Assembly (NCBI RefSeq): GCF_009014635.1
Contig: NZ_BKCF01000004.1
Location: 62,001 to 126,000, forward strand
DNA length: 64,000 bases
Source of the DNA: Patiriisocius marinistellae
GTDB taxonomy: Bacteria > Bacteroidota > Bacteroidia > Flavobacteriales > Flavobacteriaceae
Direction of reading: 5' to 3'
Below are positions 54,236-61,926 of the stretch, one piece after another. Under the pieces are notes generated by a model. It ran no database searches and was not told where the DNA came from. It saw only the letters and a list, made by a program, of their open reading frames with translations. Position 1 is the stretch's first letter, and each line of letters starts with the position of its first letter. Both the position numbers and the translations under genes were made by a program.

Positions 54236-55279
54236 TTATCTATTAATTCCATTTTTATTTACCCACTCCACATATTGATTTTTGTTATTATTATGCTGGC
54301 GTAATGTAGAAGCAAATTTGTGATAGCCAAAATTAGTCACATCTGCTACAAAGTAGTAATAGTCGTGCTTTTCAAAATTGAGTACTCCATCTATAGAAGT
54401 AACATCTGGCATTGCTATTGGTCCAGGAGGAACTCCAGCATATTTATATGTATTGTATGGAGAGTCAATTTCTAAGTCTTTATAAAGCACACGCTTTATA
54501 ACTTGATTGTAATTATTTTCGGTTTTCTTTTTGGCATAAATTACAGTAGGATCTGCTTGCAATGGCATCCCTTTTTTAATTCGGTTGATATATACGCCTG
54601 CAACGCGCGGACGCTCATCTACTTTTGCTGTTTCCTTTTGTACAATTGCTGCTAGTGCCATAACTTGGTCTCTCGTTAAACCGAGTTGTTTAGCTTTTGC
54701 GTTACGATTTGATGTCCAGAATGCATTGTACTCCGCTAACATTTTGTCTCTAAAGCTTTCCGGAGACGTATTCCAATAAACCTCATAAGTATTAGGTATA
54801 AACATACCAAGTGCTGTGTCTCCATTAAAGCCAGATTTCTTTAAAAAAACCGAATCGCTAAGCGCTTTGTATAATGAAATACTATCTGCCTCTAATTGAT
54901 TAGATAAATGACCAGCAAGGTCTTCTAATCGCTCCTGATTATTAAATTTCACTAAAACGGGAATATTCCCTGTACGAATGGAATTAATTATCTCATTATT
55001 ATTGCTCCCTTTTTTAACGATGTAGTGTCCTGCTTTAATATTATTAGAGTATCCTTTTCTATTAGCAACAGTTTCAAAAGTACCCATATCTTTAAGGAGT
55101 GGTTCTAATTCTTGTTTAACATCATTAAAATTTGAACCTGTTTCAATGTAAACGTGTGCTTCTTCATTATTAAATGCTGTATTAGGCACAAAAATATTTG
55201 AGTACACATAATATGAAAATCCGGCCATAGCAACAAGACCAATTAATGCAACTGCAAGAAGTATTTTTTTAAAGTACAT
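54236..55279 (-). CDS. mltG: Endolytic murein transglycosylase MltG
   Basis: A 347-residue inner-membrane transglycosylase that cuts nascent glycan strands and sets their length. TM helix at about 5-28, a LysM-like region, then the YceG catalytic domain: FIPNTYEVYWNTSPESFRDKM, VMALAAIVQKETAKVDERPRVAGVYINRI (catalytic Glu near 216), MPLQADPTVIYA, SPYNTYKYAGVPPGPIAMP, and the end DYYYFVADVTNFGYHKFASTLRQHN. Its length is typical. It lies 16 bases downstream of a GNAT gene and dapF, so it is probably in one transcript with them. Confidence 0.95.
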   Translation of the reverse strand: MYFKKILLAVALIGLVAMAGFSYYVYSNIFVPNTAFNNEEAHVYIETGSNFNDVKQELEPLLKDMGTFETVANRKGYSNNIKAGHYIVKKGSNNNEIINSIRTGNIPVLVKFNNQERLEDLAGHLSNQLEADSISLYKALSDSVFLKKSGFNGDTALGMFIPNTYEVYWNTSPESFRDKMLAEYNAFWTSNRNAKAKQLGLTRDQVMALAAIVQKETAKVDERPRVAGVYINRIKKGMPLQADPTVIYAKKKTENNYNQVIKRVLYKDLEIDSPYNTYKYAGVPPGPIAMPDVTSIDGVLNFEKHDYYYFVADVTNFGYHKFASTLRQHNNNKNQYVEWVNKNGINR

Positions 55280-55295
55280 AGTTCACTCTTAATTA

Positions 55296-55820
55296 TTATA
55301 ATGTATTAAATAATTGATAGATAGACTCACTCTTAAATCCATCTTTCGTTTTTATCCAGTCTATTTTTGTTCCTGATTTTTTAAACCCAATATTTTCAAA
55401 TAATTTAATACTTGCTTTATTATCATTAGTAATATTTGCAAAAATTTGATGAGCTTCCAGTTTTTCAAAAGCATATTCGCAAACTAATTTTAAACTTTCC
55501 ATAGCATAGCCTTTACCTCTATTTGAAGCTTTATAAATAATAACCCCTACTCCTACTCTATGATGCAATGGCTCAAAATCAAATAAGTCAATAAAACCAA
55601 GTGAGTTATTTTCTTTGTCTGTAATTACAAGTCGCAATTGCTGTGCTTCAAAAATATCTTGTCTCGCATTTAAAATGTATTCTTTTAAAACATCAATACC
55701 ATAAGGTGTAACAGTGTTACTTAATTCCCAAAGCGACACGTCATTTTCAACTAGCTCTAAAAATGCTAAATCATTTTGCTCTAGTAATCTCAAATTTATA
55801 TGTGCTCCTTCAATTAACAT
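55296..55820 (-). CDS. GNAT acetyltransferase between dapF and mltG
   Basis: A 174-residue GNAT of RimJ/RimL type: INLRLLEQNDLAFLELVENDVSLWELSN, acetyl-CoA loop YKASNRGKGYAMESLKLVCEYAF (R-G-K-G-Y-A), and NDNKASIKLFENIGFKKSGTKIDW. It starts one base after the dapF stop, so it is co-translated with dapF. Because it stands between dapF and mltG, a link to cell-wall or lipoprotein metabolism is possible but unproven. Confidence 0.9.
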   Translation of the reverse strand: MLIEGAHINLRLLEQNDLAFLELVENDVSLWELSNTVTPYGIDVLKEYILNARQDIFEAQQLRLVITDKENNSLGFIDLFDFEPLHHRVGVGVIIYKASNRGKGYAMESLKLVCEYAFEKLEAHQIFANITNDNKASIKLFENIGFKKSGTKIDWIKTKDGFKSESIYQLFNTL

Positions 55821-55821
55821 T

Positions 55822-56598
55822 TTAAATTGTAATCGTTCCTTTAAAAACTTGGGTCGCAGGGCCGGTTAGCATTACGTTATTATACCCATTTTCCGTAGGA
55901 TTAAAAGAAACCTTTAAAAGTCCACCAGGTGTTTTTAATGTTACTTCCTTTGCTGTTGTTTTTCCCGTTGCAAACATTGCGAGTGCTACTGCTGTAACGC
56001 CAGTACCACATGACAATGTTTCATCTTCGACACCCCTTTCGTACGTACGCACTTTAAAAACATCATTACGTTCCTGTTCCACAAAGTTTACATTAGAACC
56101 TTCATTTCCGTATATTGAATTTCTAATTTTTTTTCCTTCTGAAAAGACACCAAAATTATCAATATCAGTAACCATTTGAACATGATGTGGCGAACCGGTA
56201 TTTAGAAAACTGAAATTTTGGTTGTTAGAAATTTCAGTAACATTAGCCATTTGTAGCGATACCTCTCCGTTTAAAATTTCAGCAGTATGTAAACCATCAA
56301 TAGCTTCAAATTTTGTTTTTCCATTAATAAGACCTAAGAAGGCTGCAAAATGTACAATACATCTCCCTCCGTTACCACACATACTACTTTCATTACCATC
56401 TGCATTGTAATATACCATATTGAAATCTAACGCGTTATGGTTTTCCAAGAGGATGAGACCGTCTGCCCCTATACCATATTTTCTATCGCATAGTCTTGCG
56501 ACTAATTTGGTATCGTTTTTGAAGAATACATTTTGACGATTATCTATAATCACAAAATCGTTTCCCGTTCCTTGGTATTTATAAAATGTAAGTTCCAC
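55822..56598 (-). CDS. dapF: Diaminopimelate epimerase
   Basis: A 258-residue PLP-independent epimerase that converts LL- to meso-diaminopimelate for peptidoglycan and lysine. Both catalytic cysteines are visible: ESSMCGNGGRC (near residue 74) and VEDETLSCGTGVTAVAL (near 213); YKYQGTGNDFVIIDNR and GADGLI are family motifs. I start at GTG 56598 (V-E-L-T-F-Y-K-Y-Q), which gives the usual length. The longer frame to 56637 adds a hydrophobic stretch atypical for this cytoplasmic enzyme, and the promoter box TATATTTG lies inside it, five bases before the GTG. Confidence 0.95.
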   Translation of the reverse strand: MELTFYKYQGTGNDFVIIDNRQNVFFKNDTKLVARLCDRKYGIGADGLILLENHNALDFNMVYYNADGNESSMCGNGGRCIVHFAAFLGLINGKTKFEAIDGLHTAEILNGEVSLQMANVTEISNNQNFSFLNTGSPHHVQMVTDIDNFGVFSEGKKIRNSIYGNEGSNVNFVEQERNDVFKVRTYERGVEDETLSCGTGVTAVALAMFATGKTTAKEVTLKTPGGLLKVSFNPTENGYNNVMLTGPATQVFKGTITI

Positions 56599-56603
56599 AA
56601 TGG

Positions 56604-56611
56604 CAAATATA
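56604..56611 (-). promoter_or_regulatory. -7 box of dapF, predicts leaderless mRNA
   Basis: TATATTTG on the minus strand ends five bases before the GTG at 56598. Confidence 0.55.
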
Positions 56612-56731
56612 ATAAAAGCCATTTCTGCGAGCGACATGACTAAGTAGTTAAATGGACGTTAAAAACGTAATAATTTAGAAATAAATCCGTCTTAATAATA
56701 GTTAATATATAGTAATTAAAAACTTGAACGT

Positions 56732-58129
56732 ATGAAACAGACCATGAAATTATTTGCGGTAGCACTCATTGCAGGAGGAGCAACTCTTGGAGGCTACAAA
56801 TTACTAGAGAAAGATGCAACAGTACGGTTAGCTACTTCTCAAACTGAATCACCTATTAATTATACACCTACAAATTTTTCGTCAACTACTCCAACAACGA
56901 CGATTGATTTTACAGTTGCTGCAGAAGCAACCGTAAACTCTGTGGTGCATGTTATAAATAAAACTGTAAGTAGGCAGCCTACAAATATGCAGGAATTTCT
57001 TCGTGGTGGTGGACAACCACGAGAAATGATAGGTAGCGGTAGTGGTGTTATCATAACACCAGATGGTTATATCATTACTAATAACCATGTTATTGATGGA
57101 GCTTCACAAATTGAAATTACACTTAATAATAATTCAACATATCCAGCTGAGTTAATTGGTACCGACCCTAAAACAGATATTGCACTTGTAAAAATTGACA
57201 CAGGAACTGAGTTGCCTTTTATCACATTTAGCGATAGCGATACTGTAAAAGTTGGAGAATGGGTTCTTGCTGTAGGAAATCCATTTAGATTAACCTCGAC
57301 AGTGACCGCTGGAATTGTAAGTGCAAAAGCAAGAGATTTAGATGAGCTTGATGGAAATGCGCAATCCTTTATACAAACAGATGCTGCTGTAAATCGTGGA
57401 AACAGCGGTGGAGCTTTAGTAAACACAAGAGGAGAATTAATAGGTATTAACACTGCAATAACTTCTGAAACTGGTTCTTATGTGGGGTATTCTTTCGCGG
57501 TACCTTCTAATATTGCTCGTAAAGTAACAGAGGACATTATGGAATTTGGAAATGTACAACGTGCAATTCTTGGAATTTCAGGAGGAAATCTAGATACGGC
57601 AAGAGCAGAATATTATGGCGTAAATGACACTGAAGGTGTTTATGTAGGTAGTGTTGAATCTGGAAGCGGTGCAGATAGAGGCGGAATTAAAAAAGGAGAT
57701 GTTATTAAAAAGCTTGATGGCTTAGCAGTAGCAAAATTTTCTGACTTAACGGGATATTTAGGAGCAAAAAGACCTAATGACATTGTCGATGTTACTATTG
57801 TTAGAGATGGAAATGAAAAAACTATACCAGTTACTCTAATTAAACTAGAAACACTTGAAATTCCAGATGTAGGTGTTGAAGTTAGAAAAGCAAATATGGC
57901 CGATTTACAAAAATACGGGTTAAAACATGGTGTTGAAATCACCAGAGCATTGACAGAAGATGTGGCGAGATACAAAATGGAAGGTAATATTATTACACAG
58001 ATTGATGACTATAACATTAAAGATATAGATGATGTTAAAAAAGTACTTAGCAATCGTAAAAGAACTGATCCTTTAAAATTAACATTTGTCAATAAAAAAG
58101 GAGAGACACACTCTTTTATATTTAGATAA
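56732..58129 (+). CDS. Periplasmic serine protease, DegQ/HtrA family
   Basis: A 465-residue trypsin-like protease with one or two PDZ domains. N-terminal membrane anchor or signal (FAVALIAGGATLGGY). The catalytic triad is His119 (TNNHVID), Asp149 (PKTDIALVK) and Ser225 (NRGNSGGAL). PDZ1 follows (RAILGISGGNLDTARAEYYGVNDTEGVYVGSVESGSGADRGGIKKGDVI) and a second PDZ-like domain ends the protein. It degrades or refolds damaged envelope proteins. It is monocistronic, divergent from dapF, and has a strong terminator. Confidence 0.95.
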   Translation: MKQTMKLFAVALIAGGATLGGYKLLEKDATVRLATSQTESPINYTPTNFSSTTPTTTIDFTVAAEATVNSVVHVINKTVSRQPTNMQEFLRGGGQPREMIGSGSGVIITPDGYIITNNHVIDGASQIEITLNNNSTYPAELIGTDPKTDIALVKIDTGTELPFITFSDSDTVKVGEWVLAVGNPFRLTSTVTAGIVSAKARDLDELDGNAQSFIQTDAAVNRGNSGGALVNTRGELIGINTAITSETGSYVGYSFAVPSNIARKVTEDIMEFGNVQRAILGISGGNLDTARAEYYGVNDTEGVYVGSVESGSGADRGGIKKGDVIKKLDGLAVAKFSDLTGYLGAKRPNDIVDVTIVRDGNEKTIPVTLIKLETLEIPDVGVEVRKANMADLQKYGLKHGVEITRALTEDVARYKMEGNIITQIDDYNIKDIDDVKKVLSNRKRTDPLKLTFVNKKGETHSFIFR

Positions 58130-58156
58130 TAAAAAGAAAATCTTTTTAACTGATAG

Positions 58157-58190
58157 AGAGTCCACAAGCTAAATTTGTGGACTCTTTTTT
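58157..58190 (+). terminator. Intrinsic terminator of the DegQ-like gene
   Basis: AGAGTCCACAA (58157-58167), seven-base loop, TTGTGGACTCT (58175-58185), then a T tract. Confidence 0.9.
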
Positions 58191-58225
58191 GTTTTATTTA
58201 ATCTTCAAATACCGTTAAAATTGAC

Positions 58226-58233
58226 TATTTTTG
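58226..58233 (+). promoter_or_regulatory. -7 box of gap
   Basis: TATTTTTG, about 54 bases before the gap ATG. The leader contains an imperfect relative of the repeat (GCGGAAATTTAAAACAAC). Confidence 0.4.
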
Positions 58234-58287
58234 CGCAAAATTTAAACAATCATTTTCGCAATTGCGGAAATTTAAAACAACACAACT

Positions 58288-59736
58288 ATGAGTTTTGATG
58301 ACGTTTATGAGAAAGAACTGTCTTTTCAAACAGATCGCCGTAAGGCAACAGTAGCTTTTATCAATATTATAAGTGATTTATGGTATGATAAATCTATCGA
58401 ATTAGTTTTATTTAGAAATCAACTTATTGACCGCAACGTAAGTGAAATTTTAAACCTTCACGAATACGCAGGAGAATTTGTTCAAAAACCTATTTCTGTT
58501 TTTGACTCCGTTGAAATTGCGCAAGCCATTAAAACGCTTAATCTTCCACCTGCCAAGTTAGATATTGGGAAGTTAACATATGAATATCACCTAGAAGACA
58601 ATCAATATACAGATGCGCTGTCTTTTGTTTCAGAGAAATTAAAAGGCGCTAAGGACACTACTGCAATTGCACCTAAGGATGTTGTGCTTTATGGTTTTGG
58701 ACGTATAGGTCGTTTATTAGCTCGTGAGTTAATGACAAGAACTGGACAAGGTAGCCAGATGAGACTTCGTGCTATTGTAACTAGAGGCGCTATCGATAAA
58801 ACGGTTCTAGAAAAAAGAGCTTCTTTATTACAATATGATTCTGTTCACGGAGATTTCCCCGGTACTGTTCGTATTGATGTTGAAAACAAAGCTTTGATTA
58901 TTAATGGAACAACGGTACATATCATCTCTGCTAATGCACCAGAAGATATTGATTATACTCAGTATGGCATTAATGATGCATTAATTATTGATAACACGGG
59001 TGCTTTTAGAGATAAAGAAGCTTTACAACGCCACTTAGTACCTAAAGGCGCTTCAAAGGTATTACTAACTGCTCCAGGAAAAGGTATTCCTAATATTGTT
59101 CACGGTGTAAATCATTTAGAAAACAATCCAGATGAAATGGATATTTTTTCTGCTGCATCATGTACAACAAATGCTATTACACCTGTTTTAAAAGCAATTG
59201 AAGATAGTTTTGGTGTAGTTCAAGGACATTTAGAAACAATCCATGCATACACAAATGATCAGAATCTTGTTGATAATATGCATAAAAAATACCGTCGTGG
59301 ACGTGCTGCTGCACTAAACATGGTTATCACAGAAACTGGTGCTGGAAGCGCTGTATCAAAAGCATTGCCATCATTTGAAGGTAAGTTAACATCAAATGCA
59401 ATTCGTGTACCTGTACCTAATGGCTCTCTAGCAATTCTTAAATTGGAATTAGAGAGAGAAACCTCAGTAGATGCACTAAACGCTACAATGAAAAAATATG
59501 CACTTGAAGGAAATCTGGTAGAACAAATACAATATTCATTAAACAACGAGCTTGTTTCTAGTGATATCGTAGGATCATCTGCACCATCAATTTTTGACAG
59601 TAACGCAACCATCGTTGCTAAAGACGGCAAAAACTGTGTAGTATATGTATGGTATGACAATGAATATGGTTATAGCCACCAAGTTATTAGACTTGCAAAG
59701 CACATTGCAAAAGTAAGACGTTATACATACTATTAG
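58288..59736 (+). CDS. gap: Glyceraldehyde-3-phosphate dehydrogenase, long form
   Basis: A 482-residue GAPDH. The catalytic body begins near residue 131 with VVLYGFGRIGRLLARELM (NAD loop), then SVHGDFPGTV, ASCTTNAITPVLKAI (catalytic Cys near 292), HAYTNDQN, KYRRGRAAALNMV and WYDNEYGYSHQVIRLAKHI. Before it are about 130 extra residues (MSFDDVYEKELSFQTDRRKATV...), a feature of a GAPDH subgroup found in Bacteroidetes and some gammaproteobacteria. Which direction (glycolysis or gluconeogenesis) and cofactor it prefers cannot be read here. Monocistronic with its own terminator. Confidence 0.95.
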   Translation: MSFDDVYEKELSFQTDRRKATVAFINIISDLWYDKSIELVLFRNQLIDRNVSEILNLHEYAGEFVQKPISVFDSVEIAQAIKTLNLPPAKLDIGKLTYEYHLEDNQYTDALSFVSEKLKGAKDTTAIAPKDVVLYGFGRIGRLLARELMTRTGQGSQMRLRAIVTRGAIDKTVLEKRASLLQYDSVHGDFPGTVRIDVENKALIINGTTVHIISANAPEDIDYTQYGINDALIIDNTGAFRDKEALQRHLVPKGASKVLLTAPGKGIPNIVHGVNHLENNPDEMDIFSAASCTTNAITPVLKAIEDSFGVVQGHLETIHAYTNDQNLVDNMHKKYRRGRAAALNMVITETGAGSAVSKALPSFEGKLTSNAIRVPVPNGSLAILKLELERETSVDALNATMKKYALEGNLVEQIQYSLNNELVSSDIVGSSAPSIFDSNATIVAKDGKNCVVYVWYDNEYGYSHQVIRLAKHIAKVRRYTYY

Positions 59737-59747
59737 TAGTATAACTT

Positions 59748-59757
59748 CTTCGGAAAT
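59748..59757 (+). repeat. CTTCGGAAAT element, intergenic copy 5
   Basis: Exact copy, followed by TTT and then the stem of the gap terminator, AAAACACC. It lies 11 bases past the gap stop. Confidence 0.85.
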
Positions 59758-59760
59758 TTT

Positions 59761-59804
59761 AAAACACCGCAATCTTAGTCATTCGATTAAAATTGCGGTG
59801 TTTT
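59761..59804 (+). terminator. Intrinsic terminator of gap
   Basis: AAAACACCGCAAT (59761-59773) pairs perfectly with ATTGCGGTGTTTT (59792-59804). Confidence 0.85.
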
Positions 59805-59970
59805 ACATTATATTAAATTTTATCAAGAAAAGAAACTTCCGCTTAATTATCTTATTATAAAATGTGATGATAATATTTTAAATTGTCTAGGTTTATTCAC
59901 ATATCGCAAACCTTTATTTTATGACTTCATTAACTGATAATCAATAGTAAATCATTGAAATTTGTCAGCT

Positions 59971-61236
59971 ATGGCAGATAATAAAACCCCAAAGAAAAAG
60001 AGGAAAGCTTATAAAAAAAAACGTTATACGTTTCCCATAATCTTACTTATTCTCTTAATTGCAGCAAGAATATACTTACCTTTTTGGGTAAAAGACCACA
60101 TAAATAAAGTATTAGCAGATATTCCTGGCTATTACGGTCAAGTGGACAATGTAACCATTTCACTATACAGGGGTGCTTATGGCGTTAATGGCATGTATTT
60201 AAACAAGGTAGATGCAGGCACACAAGTCCCATTTTTAAATTTTCCTAAAACAGACATTTCGGTAGAATGGAAATCTCTTCTTGAAGGTGCCATTGTTGCC
60301 GAAATTATAATGGATAGTCCAGAAATTATTTATGTCGCAGAAGATCAAGCGACAACGGCACAAGGCGGAGATGCAGATGTGGACGATTGGACAAAAGCCT
60401 TGACAGATATTGTTCCATTAGAAATTAACCACTTTGAAATTAATAATGGTAAAATAGCATATGTAGGATTAATGGCTGATCCTAACATTGATTTAGCCGT
60501 TGAAAAACTTAACTTAACAGCAGATAATCTACGTAATGTTGTTGAAAAAGAACGAATATTACCATCCCCTATCAAAGCTACCGGAGTTTCTTTTGGTGGT
60601 GGAAATGTAAAGCTTGAAGGAAAAATGAATTTAATAAAAGAGATTCCAGATATGGATTTATCCTTCTCTCTTGAAGAGGCTGACGCAACAGCATTAAATG
60701 ATTTAACAAGTTATTTCGCAGGCATAGATTTTGAAACTGGAACGTTTGAGTTATTTAGTGAAGTAGCTATCGCAGATGGTTATTTAAAAGGTTATATAAA
60801 GCCATTGCTAAGAAAAACTACATTTATTGGTAAAGAAGATGGATTCTTAGAAACTTTATGGGAAGGTTTTGTAGGATTCTTTAAATTTATTTTAAAGAAT
60901 AAAGGTAATAATACATTTGCTACTCAAGTTCCCATTGAAGGTGATTTAAATAATGTTGAGGCTGGAATTTGGCCAACTGTTGGAAACATATTTAAAAATG
61001 GTTGGATAAGTGCTTTTAAAGGTGAGACAGATGACTCAGTAGAATATAGTGATGCATTTCAAGACGCTAAAGAAAAAGCAGAAGACCCTAACAGCTCAGC
61101 TAAAGAAAAACGTAAAGCAGAGCGTGAAATGAAGAGAGAAGAAAAAAAGGCAGAAAAAGAAAATGATACCACAGATGGTTTCTTTAAACGCCTTTTTGAC
61201 GGAGCAGAAGAAGAGTCAAATGATGATGGCAATTAA
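59971..61236 (+). CDS. AsmA/DUF748-like envelope protein
   Basis: A 421-residue protein with a very basic cytoplasmic start (MADNKTPKKKRKAYKKKRYTF) and one transmembrane helix (PIILLILLIAARIYLPFWV). A long beta-rich periplasmic part follows, with the AsmA/DUF748-like pattern (VTISLYRGAYGVNGMYLNKV, DISVEWKSLLEGAIVAEIIMDSPEI, LEINHFEINNGKIAYV). The C-terminal 70 residues are charged and low in complexity (KEKRKAEREMKREEKKAEKEN). AsmA-like proteins act in lipid transport between membranes; this role is by family analogy. I start at the ATG 59971; a TTG at 59962 is in frame. GAAATTTG, one mismatch to the -7 box, ends six bases before that ATG. Confidence 0.85.
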   Translation: MADNKTPKKKRKAYKKKRYTFPIILLILLIAARIYLPFWVKDHINKVLADIPGYYGQVDNVTISLYRGAYGVNGMYLNKVDAGTQVPFLNFPKTDISVEWKSLLEGAIVAEIIMDSPEIIYVAEDQATTAQGGDADVDDWTKALTDIVPLEINHFEINNGKIAYVGLMADPNIDLAVEKLNLTADNLRNVVEKERILPSPIKATGVSFGGGNVKLEGKMNLIKEIPDMDLSFSLEEADATALNDLTSYFAGIDFETGTFELFSEVAIADGYLKGYIKPLLRKTTFIGKEDGFLETLWEGFVGFFKFILKNKGNNTFATQVPIEGDLNNVEAGIWPTVGNIFKNGWISAFKGETDDSVEYSDAFQDAKEKAEDPNSSAKEKRKAEREMKREEKKAEKENDTTDGFFKRLFDGAEEESNDDGN

Positions 61237-61250
61237 AAAAATTAAAATTT

Positions 61251-61260
61251 CTTCGGAAAT
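61251..61260 (+). repeat. CTTCGGAAAT element, intergenic copy 6
   Basis: Exact copy, followed by ACT and the stem AAAACCAC of the next terminator. Same arrangement and spacing as the copy before the gap terminator. Confidence 0.85.
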
Positions 61261-61263
61261 ACT

Positions 61264-61303
61264 AAAACCACAACTTCTTTCTTTTTATTGAAGTTGTGGT
61301 TTT
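61264..61303 (+). terminator. Intrinsic terminator of the AsmA/DUF748-like gene
   Basis: AAAACCACAACTTC (61264-61277) pairs perfectly with GAAGTTGTGGTTTT (61290-61303). Confidence 0.85.
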
Positions 61304-61351
61304 TCATTTTATTTTTAAAATAGTTTTATAACCAATCCAATCTACTTCATT

Positions 61352-61797
61352 ATGAAGATTGTTAAAGCCACTCTAGATAACTTAGTAGTACTAGCTCCAC
61401 TATTTAATGGATACAGAATATTTTATAAACAAGATTCAAATTTGGATGGCGCTAAAAAATTTTTAAAACAACGCTTCAACAAGATAATTCTTTTATTTTT
61501 CTAGCAATTTCAGAAGATGGAGAAGCAATGGGTTTTACGCAACTGTACCCAAGCTTTTCTTCGGTATCTATGCAACGTACATTTATATTGAATGATTTAT
61601 TCGTCGCAGAAAATTTCAGAAAAAAAGGTGTTGCAGAAGCATTGTTAAGTCGTGCAAAAGAATTTACAATCTCTAATAATTCAAAAGGCCTCACTCTTGA
61701 AACAGCAATTGATAACCCTGCACAAAAATTATATGAGCGGATGGGATGGAAAAAAGATACAGCCGTATTTCATTACACTTGGGAGTCTTTAATTTAA
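61352..61797 (+). pseudogene. GNAT acetyltransferase broken by a one-base frameshift
   Basis: The first frame starts at ATG 61352 (MKIVKATLDNLVVLAPLFNGYRIFY) and stops at TAG 61502-61504. From about 61483 a second frame continues the protein without a break: DNSFIFLAISEDGEAMGFTQLYPSFSSVSMQRTFILNDLFVAENFRKKGVAEALL, ending at 61797. Joined, this is a normal GNAT of about 148 residues, with the acetyl-CoA loop RKKGVAEAL and the C-terminal NPAQKLYERMGWKKD. The junction AACAAGAT would read AAC-AAA-GAT with one extra A. Either a real one-base deletion (pseudogene, or phase variation), or a sequencing error. A shorter product from ATG 61528 would lack the N-terminal strands. Confidence 0.8.
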
Positions 61798-61926
61798 AAA
61801 CAAAATTCTATCATTAATTATATTGATGTGAGCACTCTTAAACCTTTCGTTCTGTTTTTTTTCTGCAATAGTTGCGTACTACTTCCTAAAACTAAAATTC
61901 TTATATTTATCAGTAACATTATTGCT

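Noticed and set aside
57067-57453. 128-codon minus-strand frame inside the DegQ-like gene
   Set aside because: Antisense shadow of the protease domain; serine-rich composition reflects the opposite strand's codons.
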